Below, in pieces: positions 34,522-45,268 of a stretch of DNA of 64,000 bases. A model generated the notes under the pieces. The model was not told where the DNA came from and ran no database searches. It worked only from the letters and a program-made list of their open reading frames with translations. Origin of the DNA: Actinomadura sp. NAK00032 (GTDB lineage: Bacteria; Actinomycetota; Actinomycetes; Streptosporangiales; Streptosporangiaceae); contig NZ_CP054932.1 in NCBI RefSeq assembly GCF_013364275.1, forward strand, positions 8,742,001-8,806,000. Direction: 5' to 3'. The translations under genes and the position numbers were made by a program. The first letter of the stretch is position 1. The number at the start of each line of letters is the position of its first letter.

Positions 34522-35474
34522 GGGCGGTGTCCCCCTTGCTGGGCGCGACCGTCCGCCGCGGCCGGTTCCGAGCTTTCGTCCTGGGGCCGGCGTACTTCGC
34601 CGAGCGGCCCCTCATCGGGCAGGCGGGCCGCACTGATGGCGGCCGCCACACGCACCGCGTCCGCGTTGGGACGGACGCGGTGAACCCGTACGCACCAGGC
34701 TCCAGCCACTGCGGCCAGCGACGTGGTGGCCACCGTGGCGTCATCGCATTCGGCGAACGCACGGGGCGTTCCATCAGGGTCGGCCAGCAGCTTCGTGAGG
34801 AAGCTCTTGCGCGACGCACCGACCAGCACCGGATACCCGGTGGCGGCCAGCGCGTCGAGCCGGGCCAAGAGCCTCCAGTTATGGCCGGCCCTGGGGCTCT
34901 TGGCGAAACCGAGCCCCGGGTCGAGCACGATCATCGACGGGTCGACGCCCTCCCGCAGAACGGCATCGACCCTCTGCAGAAGCTCATCGCGCACCTCGCG
35001 GACCACATCCGCGTAGATGGCACGGGTCTGCATGTCGTGGCTGTGGCCGCGCCAATGCATGACCACATAGGGGACGTCCGCGGCGGCGACCACGCGCGGC
35101 ATGTCCGGATCGGCGAGGCCGCCACTGACGTCGTTGACCAGCCGGGCGCCCACGCCGACGGCGGCCTCCGCGACCTCCGCCCGCATGGTGTCCACACTGA
35201 CGGGGACGTTCTCGGCGCTGAGCGCCTCTATGACCGGGACCACGCGGCGCAGTTCCTCTTCCCGCGACACACGCTGCGCACCGGGCCGCGTGGACTCGCC
35301 GCCCACGTCCACGATGTCGGCGCCCTCCGCGGCGAGGTCCAGCCCATGGCGGACGGCCTTCTCGGGATCGAACCATGCGCCGCCGTCCGAGAACGAGTCC
35401 GGGGTCACGTTGACCACGCCCATGACGAGGCACCGCCCTGGCGAGGGAAGCCCCGGAACTACGGCATTGGTCAT
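34518..35474 (-). CDS. folP: Dihydropteroate synthase
   Basis: A 318-residue enzyme joining the activated pterin and p-aminobenzoate, the sulfonamide target. Motifs: VMGVVNVTPDSFSDGG, VDVGGESTRPGA, VSVDTMRAEVA, LVNDVSGG, VVMHWRGH, LDPGLGFAKSP and LVGASRKSFLT. The last 35 residues are a disordered extension. It is the first gene of the fol operon; a terminator upstream separates it from folE. Confidence 0.96.
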   Translation of the reverse strand: MTNAVVPGLPSPGRCLVMGVVNVTPDSFSDGGAWFDPEKAVRHGLDLAAEGADIVDVGGESTRPGAQRVSREEELRRVVPVIEALSAENVPVSVDTMRAEVAEAAVGVGARLVNDVSGGLADPDMPRVVAAADVPYVVMHWRGHSHDMQTRAIYADVVREVRDELLQRVDAVLREGVDPSMIVLDPGLGFAKSPRAGHNWRLLARLDALAATGYPVLVGASRKSFLTKLLADPDGTPRAFAECDDATVATTSLAAVAGAWCVRVHRVRPNADAVRVAAAISAARLPDEGPLGEVRRPQDESSEPAAADGRAQQGGHRP

Positions 35475-35563
35475 GTCACCCCACCTTATGCCTAGGAGTC
35501 ATGGGTTCGGCGCGGCGGCTCCCGCCGCCCGGCCACGTCCGTCCCGCCTCCCGAGAACCAGCA

Positions 35564-35596
35564 GAACGGGCCTCAGCGCGACGCTGAGGCCCGTTC
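35564..35596 (-). terminator. Terminator after folE
   Basis: A perfect 15-bp stem (GAACGGGCCTCAGCG at 35564-35578 and its complement at 35582-35596) with a 3-base loop lies 34 bases after the folE stop and about 90 bases before folP. It splits ftsH-folE from the folP operon. Confidence 0.85.
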
Positions 35597-35629
35597 GATC
35601 GCTTGGGGACCCTCGGGACACCCGGGCGG

Positions 35630-36265
35630 TCAGTGACGCCCGAGGATCAGGCTCATCGCCTCCGAGCGCGTCTCCGCGTGATCACGGAAGTCGCCGCGCA
35701 CCGCCGACGTGACCGTCTTGGCGCCCGGCTTCCGCACCCCGCGCATCGTCATGCACAGGTGCTCGGCCTCGATCACCACGATCGCGCCGCGCGGCTCCAG
35801 CACCCGCATCAGCGCGTCCGCGACCTGGCTGGTGAGCCGCTCCTGCACCTGGGGGCGCCGCGCGTACACGTCCACCAGCCGGGCCAGTTTGGACAGACCG
35901 GTGATCTGGCCCCGCTTGTTGGGCGTGTACCCCACGTGCGCCACCCCGTGGAAGGGCACGAGGTGGTGCTCGCATACGGAGTAGACCTCGATGTCCTTCA
36001 CCAGGACCATCTCTTCGTGGTCGGCGTCGAACACCGTCGTCAGCACGTCCTCAGGCGTCTGCCTGAGGCCGGCGAACTGCTCCGCGTACGCCCGCGCCAC
36101 CCGCGCCGGGGTGTCGCGCAGCCCGTCCCGGTCGGGGTCCTCCCCGATGCCGATCAGGATCTCGCGGACGGCCTTCTCGATGCGCGCGTGGTCGAAACGC
36201 CCGCCGTGCACGGTCTCGCCCGGCGGGTCGTTCTCGATCGGCGCCTCGTCGTACGGAATCGCCAA
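35630..36265 (-). CDS. folE: GTP cyclohydrolase I
   Basis: A 211-residue enzyme making dihydroneopterin triphosphate from GTP, the entry to folate. Zinc ligands lie in VYSVCEHHLVPFHG and EHLCMTMRGV; it also has GLSKLARLVDVYARRPQVQE and GDFRDHAETRSE. The ATG at 36265 lies five bases after the ftsH stop, so the two are cotranscribed, as in M. tuberculosis. Confidence 0.97.
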   Translation of the reverse strand: MAIPYDEAPIENDPPGETVHGGRFDHARIEKAVREILIGIGEDPDRDGLRDTPARVARAYAEQFAGLRQTPEDVLTTVFDADHEEMVLVKDIEVYSVCEHHLVPFHGVAHVGYTPNKRGQITGLSKLARLVDVYARRPQVQERLTSQVADALMRVLEPRGAIVVIEAEHLCMTMRGVRKPGAKTVTSAVRGDFRDHAETRSEAMSLILGRH

Positions 36266-36270
36266 GACGG

Positions 36271-38274
<2,004 letters not shown>

Positions 38275-38578
38275 TTATCCGGTTACCCCTACGGGGCCCG
38301 TCCCTCCTGACCAACGTCTGTGTGTGATCCCCGCCCGTCCCGGGGGGACGAACGCCACTGCGACCAACAATGCGTCCAACGAAAGGCCCGTCGCCAGGGC
38401 TTCGGACCCACCGTGGCGGCTTCCCTCATATGGCTCCCCGAACCCAGGGTCCGGGACACCGACGGTACACCGCAGGCGCAGGAGACGCAGCCGACGCTGT
38501 TCTCCCGCATCCCTTCCATATACCCGTCAACGATCCTTGCAACGATTCGTCACGGTTACTTGTTCCCTGGGCGGTCCA

Positions 38579-38634
38579 AGGACCCGTGGGAGAGCCCGTG
38601 GGGACCCGTGGGAGAAACCCGTGGGAGGGACCGG
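38579..38634. repeat. Short tandem array abutting the hpt stop codon
   Basis: Four imperfect units of the form ACCCGTGGGAGA (8-15 bases) fill 38579-38630, next to the hpt stop (38635-38637). The rest of the 360-base gap to ftsH holds no gene and probably carries the ftsH promoter (AT-richer patch at 38515-38565). Confidence 0.6.
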
Positions 38635-39198
38635 TCAGGCCCCGTCCCCGCCGTACACGTGCGGGGCGAGCGTGCCGACGAACGGCAGGTTCCTGTACTT
38701 CTCCGCATAGTCGAGCCCGTACCCGATGACGAACTCGTTGGGGATGTCGAACCCGATGTACTTCACGTCGAGGTCGGTCTTGACCGCCTCCGGCTTGCGC
38801 AGCAGCGCGCAGATCTCCAGGGAGGCCGGCCCACGCGAGAGAAGGTTGCTCACCAGCCACGACAGGGTCAGACCGGAGTCGACGATGTCCTCCACGATCA
38901 GGACGTGCCGGTCGATGATGTCGGTGTCGAGGTCCTTGAGGATGCGCACGACGCCCGAGGACTTCGTGCCCGAGCCGTAGGACGACACCGCCATCCAGTC
39001 CATCGACGCGGGCGTGTGCAGCGACCGCGCCAGGTCCGCCATGATCATGACGGCGCCCTTGAGGACCCCGACGAGCAGCAGGTCCTTGCCCGCGTAGTCG
39101 GCGTCGATCTGCCCGGCGAGCTCCCGCACCTTGGCCTGCAGATCGCTTTCGGGGATCAGTACTTTCGCCAGGTCGGCGCCCAGGTCCTTCTCGTCCAC
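38635..39198 (-). CDS. hpt: Hypoxanthine phosphoribosyltransferase
   Basis: A 187-residue purine-salvage enzyme making IMP or GMP from the base and PRPP. Key parts are LLLVGVLKGAVMIMADLAR, the PRPP loop VLIVEDIVDSGLTLS, and DIPNEFVIGYGLDYAEKYRNLP (quoted parts FVIGYGLDYAEKYRNLP). The GTG at 39198 fits family length and has a G-rich ribosome site (GAGGGTGGGG); a longer frame adds unlikely Arg/Cys-rich residues. tilS lies upstream, the common tilS-hpt-ftsH order. Confidence 0.95.
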   Translation of the reverse strand: MDEKDLGADLAKVLIPESDLQAKVRELAGQIDADYAGKDLLLVGVLKGAVMIMADLARSLHTPASMDWMAVSSYGSGTKSSGVVRILKDLDTDIIDRHVLIVEDIVDSGLTLSWLVSNLLSRGPASLEICALLRKPEAVKTDLDVKYIGFDIPNEFVIGYGLDYAEKYRNLPFVGTLAPHVYGGDGA

Positions 39199-39255
39199 AA
39201 CCCCACCCTCATCGCTCAGTTTCGCCCGTCCGGTGGGACGGACGCGGGACGGACA

Positions 39256-39290
39256 CCGCCGCGCGCGCGTGTACGCGATGCGCGCGGCGG
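39256..39290 (-). terminator. GC hairpin between tilS and hpt
   Basis: An 11-bp perfect stem (CCGCCGCGCGC at 39256-39266 and its complement at 39280-39290) with a 13-base loop lies 34 bases after the tilS stop. It could end or attenuate transcription into hpt. Confidence 0.55.
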
Positions 39291-39323
39291 ACACACCGTG
39301 CGACGATCCGCACACGGCGCGCG

Positions 39324-40319
39324 TCAGACCGGGCCGAACAGCAGCTTCGCATACCGCCGGACGGCGCTCAGCCCCCCGGGCAGATCCACGTGCCGCTGGC
39401 CGCGCCAGGCCGTGACCAGCCGGTCCACCGCATCGACATGAACCGCCGCGAGCGTACCCGGTGGGCTCCCGGCCTTCACCGCGGCCATCCGCAAGACCCG
39501 TGTGCGGACGGCTCTGGGCAGGTCATCGAGCCCCTCCAGACTCAGACCCACCCTGTAGCCGTCTTCAGGAGCCTCCAGATCGCCGAACGCGCGGGCCGCC
39601 AGGTCGTCCAAGGCGTCGGCATCGTCACGCAGCATCCGGGCCGTCCTGGCCAGCGCCTCGGCCACTCCTGGGCCGAGGGCCTTTTCCAGGGCGGGGAGAG
39701 CTTCGTGTCGGACGCGCACACGCGCGTAGGCGGAGTCGACGTTGTGAGGGTCATCCCAGGGTTCCAGCCCCATCGCCTTGCAGGCCCTGCGCGTGGTGGC
39801 CCGATCGAGCCCCAGCAAGGGCCTCAGGTACAGGACGTCCTGCCGCCGGAACTCGGCCGGCATGCCGGACAGCGATCGCGCACCTGAACCACGTGCCAAC
39901 CCCAGCAGAACCGTCTCGGCCTGGTCGTCCTGGGTGTGGCCTAGGAGGACGGCCGCTGAACCCAGGCGGCCGGCCGCCTCGTCCAGGGCCTTGTAGCGAG
40001 CATCACGAGCCGCGTTCTCGGGGCCGCCCGGCCCATTGACGGTGACCGCGACAGAGCCCGCCGGGTCCAGCCCCAGCGCCGCCATGGTCCGCACTACGGT
40101 GTCGGCACGCTCGTCCGAACCGTCCTGTAGGCCGTGGTCGATCGTGATGCCCCCGGCAGGGCGTCCAGCCCTGGGCGCCTCGAAGGCGAGCGCACCGGCT
40201 AGCGCCAGGGAATCGGCGCCGCCGCTGCAGGCGGCCAGCACCAGAACGTCCGCCGGCAGGTCGGCGAGGACCCGGCGCACCGCGAGACGAACAGCCGCCA
40301 CTGCAGGATCAGGCCCCAT
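39324..40319 (-). CDS. tilS: tRNA(Ile)-lysidine synthetase
   Basis: A 331-residue PP-loop enzyme that adds lysine to C34 of tRNA-Ile(CAU), changing it to read AUA. The PP-loop is ACSGGADSLALAGAL. GITIDHGLQDGSDERAD, LLGHTQDDQAETVLLGLARG, LRPLLGL and DDPHNVDSAYARVRVRHEALP (quoted in part) are typical. It has the short C-terminal domain common in actinobacteria. Confidence 0.95.
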   Translation of the reverse strand: MGPDPAVAAVRLAVRRVLADLPADVLVLAACSGGADSLALAGALAFEAPRAGRPAGGITIDHGLQDGSDERADTVVRTMAALGLDPAGSVAVTVNGPGGPENAARDARYKALDEAAGRLGSAAVLLGHTQDDQAETVLLGLARGSGARSLSGMPAEFRRQDVLYLRPLLGLDRATTRRACKAMGLEPWDDPHNVDSAYARVRVRHEALPALEKALGPGVAEALARTARMLRDDADALDDLAARAFGDLEAPEDGYRVGLSLEGLDDLPRAVRTRVLRMAAVKAGSPPGTLAAVHVDAVDRLVTAWRGQRHVDLPGGLSAVRRYAKLLFGPV

Positions 40320-40385
40320 GGGTCAAACGTCTACCACCCCACGGGCCCGTGTACGCCCGCGAGGCCGTGTAGGGCCCGGCTGGGC

Positions 40386-41507
40386 TCAGGCTTCGTTGGC
40401 CTTGGGCGGCGCGTCGAGCGCCCTGGGGCCGACCACACGGTCCATCCAGAGCGCGGGTTCCTTGATCTCGTCGTGCGTGGGGAGCGTCTCCGGCGACTGC
40501 CAGACCTGGTTGAAGCCGCTCATGCCCACCTCGGCGACGACCCGTCGCACGAACCGCGAGCCCTCCGCGTACTGCTTCATCTTCAGATCGATGCCCAGCA
40601 GGCGCCGGATCGTCTTGTCGAGCTTGGTGCCGCCCTCACGGCGCCCCTGGAACCGCGACCTGATCTGCTGGACGGACGGCACGACCTCCGGGCCGACGGC
40701 GTCCATCACGTAGTCGCCGTGCCCCTCCACAAGGGTCATCACGGCGGTCAGGCGATCGAGGATCTCGCGCTGCTCCGGGCTCTGGATCGCGTCGATGAGG
40801 TTGGCGTCGCCACCGCGGACCGCGTCGGCGACGGCCTCGGCCGCGTCCCGGATGCGGTCGAGCATCGCGCCTGGGTCGAGGTCGGACGCGAGCAGGAACT
40901 TGGTCATCTGGTCCTGGACGTACTCGCGCAGCCAGGGGACACCGGTGAACTGGGCGCGGTGCGTCTCCTCGTGCAGGCACACCCAGAGGCGGAAGTCACG
41001 CGACTCCACGCCCAGTTCCTGCTCGACATGGACGATGTTGGGCGCGACCAGAGTCAACCGCCCCGTCGCCGTACGTCCCGTCGGGTCGGGCGGCAGGAAC
41101 AGTTCGTACTGCCCCAGGACACGGCTCGCCATGTAGGCCAGGATCGCGCCCACCTGCATACCGGTCACCCGGGAACCGACCGCCTGGACGACCATGTTCC
41201 CCGCACCGCCGAGGGGCCCGGGACCGCGCCGCTCGGACATCTGCTCGATGAGCGGCTCCAGCACCACCCGGAAGCCGTCCACGTTCGCGCGGATCCAACC
41301 GGGCCTGTCCACGACCGTCGCCGGGTCCGGGTCGAGCTCGGACGCCATGCCGGTGAAGTCCCGCACATGCCCGTGGGCGATCTTGGAAAGTTCGCGCAGC
41401 TCCTTCACGACCTCGCGGGCCTCGTCATAGCTGACCTGCGGTCCCGGCCTCACGAGCCGGGTTCCGGCCTGAACGGCCACATTCCAGTCGATCATTGAGG
41501 CGCTCAT
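40386..41507 (-). CDS. Zinc-dependent metalloprotease-like DUF2342 protein
   Basis: A 373-residue protein of the actinobacterial DUF2342 (F420-biosynthesis-associated) family, like Rv3626c. The zinc motif is CLHEETHRAQF (HExxH). Other conserved parts are MIDWNVAVQAGTRL, FLPPDPTGRTATGRLTLVAPNI (in parts), EGHGDYVMDAVG and WQSPETLPTHDEIKEPALWM (in parts). It lies between tilS and dacB, its usual place. The physiological substrate is unknown. I chose the ATG at 41507 because GGTGGAG precedes it. Confidence 0.88.
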   Translation of the reverse strand: MSASMIDWNVAVQAGTRLVRPGPQVSYDEAREVVKELRELSKIAHGHVRDFTGMASELDPDPATVVDRPGWIRANVDGFRVVLEPLIEQMSERRGPGPLGGAGNMVVQAVGSRVTGMQVGAILAYMASRVLGQYELFLPPDPTGRTATGRLTLVAPNIVHVEQELGVESRDFRLWVCLHEETHRAQFTGVPWLREYVQDQMTKFLLASDLDPGAMLDRIRDAAEAVADAVRGGDANLIDAIQSPEQREILDRLTAVMTLVEGHGDYVMDAVGPEVVPSVQQIRSRFQGRREGGTKLDKTIRRLLGIDLKMKQYAEGSRFVRRVVAEVGMSGFNQVWQSPETLPTHDEIKEPALWMDRVVGPRALDAPPKANEA

Positions 41508-41682
41508 GTACTCCACCGTACGTTTCGGAGACGGCGCCGAGGCGCCCCTACTGGGTCGTTCAACGAACAACCGTTCTGGTTATCTCCCGTACGGCCCCGC
41601 CCACACGCCCCCAGGCCACACCGTCCCGCCACAAACGCCCCATCCCGCGAAAAGCGGGCTCTCCGCACGGGATCGGGAGGCG

Positions 41683-43083
41683 TCAACCGCAGCCGCAGGA
41701 CGCGACCGTCGCAGCCAGTTGGTCCAGTTTGCCCGGGTCGACCGGGCCTTTGCCGTCCCCCGCCATGAAGGCGAAGGCGAGCAGCCGCCCATCCGCGTCA
41801 TATGCGAGCCCGGCCAGCGTGCTGACGCCCGCCAAGGTGCCGGTCTTGGCGCGGACCATGCCGGCGCCCGCCCGGCTGCCCACCGTGGTGTAGCGCGGCG
41901 GGCTCAGCGTCCCCGAGAACCCCGCGACGGGCAGGCCCGTGATGACCGAACGCAACTCCGGGTGCTTCTCGCCCGCTGCGAGCGAGACGATCCTGGCCAG
42001 CGCGATCGGTGAGATCCGGTTCCGCGGCGACAAACCGCTGCCGTCGTTGACCGAGACCCCTTCGGCCACACCGAGCTTAGCCAGGGCCTGCTGGACGGCC
42101 TGCGCCGCGCCCGCGAACGTCGGCGGCTGCCCCACCTTGATGGCGACCTGGCGGGCCACCGCTTCAGCGACGTCGTTGTCGCTGTCGGTCAGCAGATGCT
42201 CCACCAGGGCGGACATCGGCGGTGAGTGAACGGTGCCGAGGCTCGCAGCGCCTTCCTGCGCCACCGTCCTTCGTCCTGCCTTCGCCCTGATGCCCTGCTT
42301 GGACAGCAGGTACGCGAACTGCCTCGAAGCACTGGCGGGTGGGTTGGAGACCCGCGTCTTCTTGGTCGGGTCCGTCGGCGCTACGCGGCCCTCGTCGACG
42401 GTCAGTGCGGTCACAGGCGCGACCTCGCCGTCCGGCAGGTAATTGGGCTTCCACCCGGCCGCTGTAGTAGGGCCCTGGTAGGCGGACACGTCGTAGTCAA
42501 CACGCGCCTGGCGTACACCAGCGGACTTGAGCGCGGCGGCCGTCTGGCGGGCCAGGTCCAAGAGGGACGCATAGGGCGGGTGCCCGGCCCCCGGACGTGG
42601 CGGCAGGGCCGTCAGGGTAGGATCCCCGCCTCCGACCAGTACGATTCCGCCGCCGCTGCCGCGCACGACCCGAGTGGCGATCCGGTACGCGGGGCCGACC
42701 GTGGCCAGCGCCGCGACCGATGTCGCCAGTTTCGTGGTGGAGGCGGGGGTGGCGGGCCGTCCGGCGCGCAGCGCGTACAGGGACCGGCGCGTCTCGGCGT
42801 CGACGACCACCGCGTTGATCTTCGCCTTCGGCCCGCCGATCAGCGCCGCCAGCCGTCCAGCCAGGACGGAGGGGTTCGGCGGCCGGCCCGACGCGGAATC
42901 GGCCGCGGGGGCCACGACCGCGGACGCCGGAACGCGTACCGGGTCGCGCTCGGCCACGCTGGGCGGCTGCGGGGACAGATGACGCTCGGGTGTGAGTTTC
43001 GCCACTGCCAGCCCGGCGGCGACGGTGAAAACGTTAAGGAGGGACAGCGACAGGATCACGAGGGCCCGGCCCCGTCCAGGCAC
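41683..43083 (-). CDS. dacB: D-alanyl-D-alanine carboxypeptidase/endopeptidase (PBP4, DacB)
   Basis: A 466-residue serine peptidase trimming or cutting peptidoglycan peptides (Rv3627c type). An N-terminal membrane anchor/signal (ALVILSLSLLNVFTVAAGLA) is followed by a linker, then the active-site Ser in PASTTKLATS (SxxK), SDNDVAEAVA (SxN) and VRAKTGTLAGVSTLAG (KTG). The inserted domain typical of PBP4 lies between SxxK and SxN. I chose the GTG at 43083 because of a GAGAGGGG site; in-frame GTG and TTG at 43113-43116 are alternatives. ppa is divergent. Confidence 0.9.
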   Translation of the reverse strand: MPGRGRALVILSLSLLNVFTVAAGLAVAKLTPERHLSPQPPSVAERDPVRVPASAVVAPAADSASGRPPNPSVLAGRLAALIGGPKAKINAVVVDAETRRSLYALRAGRPATPASTTKLATSVAALATVGPAYRIATRVVRGSGGGIVLVGGGDPTLTALPPRPGAGHPPYASLLDLARQTAAALKSAGVRQARVDYDVSAYQGPTTAAGWKPNYLPDGEVAPVTALTVDEGRVAPTDPTKKTRVSNPPASASRQFAYLLSKQGIRAKAGRRTVAQEGAASLGTVHSPPMSALVEHLLTDSDNDVAEAVARQVAIKVGQPPTFAGAAQAVQQALAKLGVAEGVSVNDGSGLSPRNRISPIALARIVSLAAGEKHPELRSVITGLPVAGFSGTLSPPRYTTVGSRAGAGMVRAKTGTLAGVSTLAGLAYDADGRLLAFAFMAGDGKGPVDPGKLDQLAATVASCGCG

Positions 43084-43221
43084 GTGACCGCCCCTCTCCC
43101 ACTCAGCACTCACCAACGTGCGACATCCTTATACGAGGGAACACTCGTCCTGTGGGGCCGGCCTCACCCACGGGCTCCCGGAAGACTATTCACTGCGAGC
43201 GCGCAGGGAGCGGAGGACATC

Positions 43222-43713
43222 TTGGATTTCGACGTCACCATTGAGATCCCGAAGGGCCAGCGGAACAAGTACGAGGTGGACCACGAGACGGGGCGCATCC
43301 GGCTCGACCGCATGCTGTTCACCTCGACGCAGTACCCGGCCGACTACGGGTTCATCGAGGACACCCTAGGGGAGGACGGCGACCCGCTGGACGCGCTCGT
43401 CCTGCTGCAGGAGCCGACCTTCCCCGGCTGCCTCATCCGCTGCCGCGCGGTGGGCATGTTCCGGATGACCGACGAGGCCGGTGGTGACGACAAGGTCCTG
43501 TGCGTCCCCGCCACCGACCCCCGCATGGAGCACCTGCGCGACATCCACCACGTCGCCGAGTTCGACCGGCTGGAGATCCAGCACTTCTTCGAGGTCTACA
43601 AGGACCTGGAGCCCGGCAAGTCCGTCGAGGGCGCCAGCTGGGTGGGGCGTGTCGAAGCCGAGCTGGAGATCGAGCGTTCCCGGAAGCGCGCCGCGGACCA
43701 GGGCGGCCACTGA
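43222..43713 (+). CDS. ppa: Inorganic pyrophosphatase (TTG start)
   Basis: A 163-residue family I pyrophosphatase that pulls biosynthetic reactions forward by splitting PPi. It begins LDFDVTIEIPKGQRNKYEVD, with the signature EDGDPLDALVLL, RCRAVGMFRMTDE and HFFEVYKDLEPGK. The TTG at 43222 has GGAGG five bases upstream and starts exactly where the family begins. It is divergent from dacB and convergent with the NlpC/P60 gene. Confidence 0.96.
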   Translation: MDFDVTIEIPKGQRNKYEVDHETGRIRLDRMLFTSTQYPADYGFIEDTLGEDGDPLDALVLLQEPTFPGCLIRCRAVGMFRMTDEAGGDDKVLCVPATDPRMEHLRDIHHVAEFDRLEIQHFFEVYKDLEPGKSVEGASWVGRVEAELEIERSRKRAADQGGH

Positions 43714-43779
43714 GCGCCGGGGCCGGGAGTCGCAGACGGCGCTGATCCGCTCCCGCCGCCCCCGCGACACGATCCCGCA

Positions 43780-43817
43780 AGGACCCTTCCGCACGAAACG
43801 CCGTATGGAAGGGTCCT
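43780..43817. terminator. Bidirectional terminator after ppa
   Basis: An 11-bp perfect stem (AGGACCCTTCC at 43780-43790 and its complement at 43807-43817) with a 16-base loop lies between the convergent ppa and NlpC/P60 genes. Confidence 0.75.
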
Positions 43818-43865
43818 CGCCGTCCATGGGCGCGGTCCGTGGGTGCGGTCCGTGGGCGCCACGGC

Positions 43866-45143
43866 TCATCCCGACGGACGGGTGGCGCCGATCAGGTCAC
43901 CCCGGTGAATGCTGGATACGCGGACCTCGGCCCCCGTGTAGGGCGCTTCCACCATCTGGCCGTCGCCGATGTAGACGCCGACATGGTGGATGGTGGCGGG
44001 GTTGGACGAATCCGTGGCGAAGAAGACCAGATCCCCCGGACGCAACGCGCTCGTGGGAACGTGGGGGCCTGACGTCCATTGAGTGCCGGTCCAATGGTCC
44101 AGCCGTACACCGGCCTTGTTCCAGGCGTACATGGCGAGACCCGAGCAATCGAAGCCGACCGTGCCCGCGCCTTGAGCGAACCCCTGGCTGGGCCCGAGCA
44201 TGTTGCCTCCACCCCACGCGTACGGGGTGCCCAGCCACTTCAGCGCTGCCCGAGCGGCGATCGCACCGCGCGCGGCGGACGAAGTCAGTCCCGTGGCCGG
44301 AGCCTCTGAGCCGGCGAAGGCGGAACGGGCCTTGTGCGCCTCTGCCTTCTCTCTGGCCTTCTCCCGCGCGCGCTTGACCCGAGCAGCATGGGCTTGAGCA
44401 TCGCCGAGTCGACGCTCAAGGCGCCGCTTCTCGGTTTCGATGCGTTGGACGGACGCCTGCTGCCTGGCCACCGCCTGTTCCGCGAACCGCTTGGCCTCGT
44501 CGGCCCGCCGGGTCACGGCTTGCTGCTCCTCGAACGCGGTCTCCGCCTGGCGGCGGAACACGTCCGCGACGTTCTTGGACGCCTCCACACGGTCGATCAT
44601 GGCCGCTCGCCGTTTCGCGAGCATCTCGACCATCCCCGCACGGTCCATGAAGCCCTGCGGGCCGCCATGGCCGACCAGCGCCGACGAGATCTGGTCGTAG
44701 CCGGTGTTGTCCCGATAGACCTGAGCAGCGAAGGACGCCAGTTCGGCCCTGCTCTCCTCCACCCTCCGATATGCCTCGGTAACCCGGCCTTGGGTGTCCC
44801 AGTACGCGCGCTGCGCGCGTAGCAACTGCACCCGCTCGCCGTTGTAGCGCTCTATGGCGGTCTCCGCAGCGACGCTGAGCCTGTCGAGTTCCCCGTCCGC
44901 CTGTGCGAGCTTGGCCTTCGTCCGGCCGACTTCGGCCGCCCGTTCCCTCACCTGGCGTTCGGTCCGTTCGACGTCCTTCGCGCTAGGGCCGGGGTCGGCG
45001 GACGGACGGGCGGACGCGGCCGGCACCAGCAGGCTCATGCCCAGAGCGAGCCCGGAGCCGAAGGCGACCAGCCGCAGCATCGTGCTCAGTGCAGGGGGTC
45101 GCGCCGCACGGCGGTGGCGGGTGTCTGCTGCGCCGGTTGCCAT
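43866..45143 (-). CDS. Secreted NlpC/P60 endopeptidase with long coiled coil (RipA-like)
   Basis: A 425-residue protein. Signal peptide about 1-47 (ending in SARP). A long Arg/Glu/Ala coiled coil fills about 55-280, with the QISSALVGHGGPQGFMDRAG break typical of RipA-like proteins. The C-terminal NlpC/P60 domain has Cys333 in FDCSGLAMYAW, HHVGVYIGDG and the third polar residue near MVEAPYTG. I chose the ATG at 45143 because a GGAGG lies eight bases upstream; a GTG two codons earlier lies too close to it. Unlike the NlpC/P60 gene at 4072 it has no visible c-di-AMP riboswitch. Confidence 0.9.
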   Translation of the reverse strand: MATGAADTRHRRAARPPALSTMLRLVAFGSGLALGMSLLVPAASARPSADPGPSAKDVERTERQVRERAAEVGRTKAKLAQADGELDRLSVAAETAIERYNGERVQLLRAQRAYWDTQGRVTEAYRRVEESRAELASFAAQVYRDNTGYDQISSALVGHGGPQGFMDRAGMVEMLAKRRAAMIDRVEASKNVADVFRRQAETAFEEQQAVTRRADEAKRFAEQAVARQQASVQRIETEKRRLERRLGDAQAHAARVKRAREKAREKAEAHKARSAFAGSEAPATGLTSSAARGAIAARAALKWLGTPYAWGGGNMLGPSQGFAQGAGTVGFDCSGLAMYAWNKAGVRLDHWTGTQWTSGPHVPTSALRPGDLVFFATDSSNPATIHHVGVYIGDGQMVEAPYTGAEVRVSSIHRGDLIGATRPSG

Positions 45144-45268
45144 GAGCACGTCCTCCCCCGGGGATGCACTGCTTAGCGCAAACGATCACCTACGAAGAGT
45201 AGTTGACTCGGGCAATGGCCGGTACACGCGCCACTCCAGGCCGGCCCTTCACGGCCGAGAGTCTCCCG

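Noticed and set aside
41644..41658. CCCGC-GAAAA-GCGGG hairpin after dacB as a terminator
   Set aside because: The stem is only 5 bp with no T-run, too weak to call beside the 10-15 bp stems elsewhere in the window.
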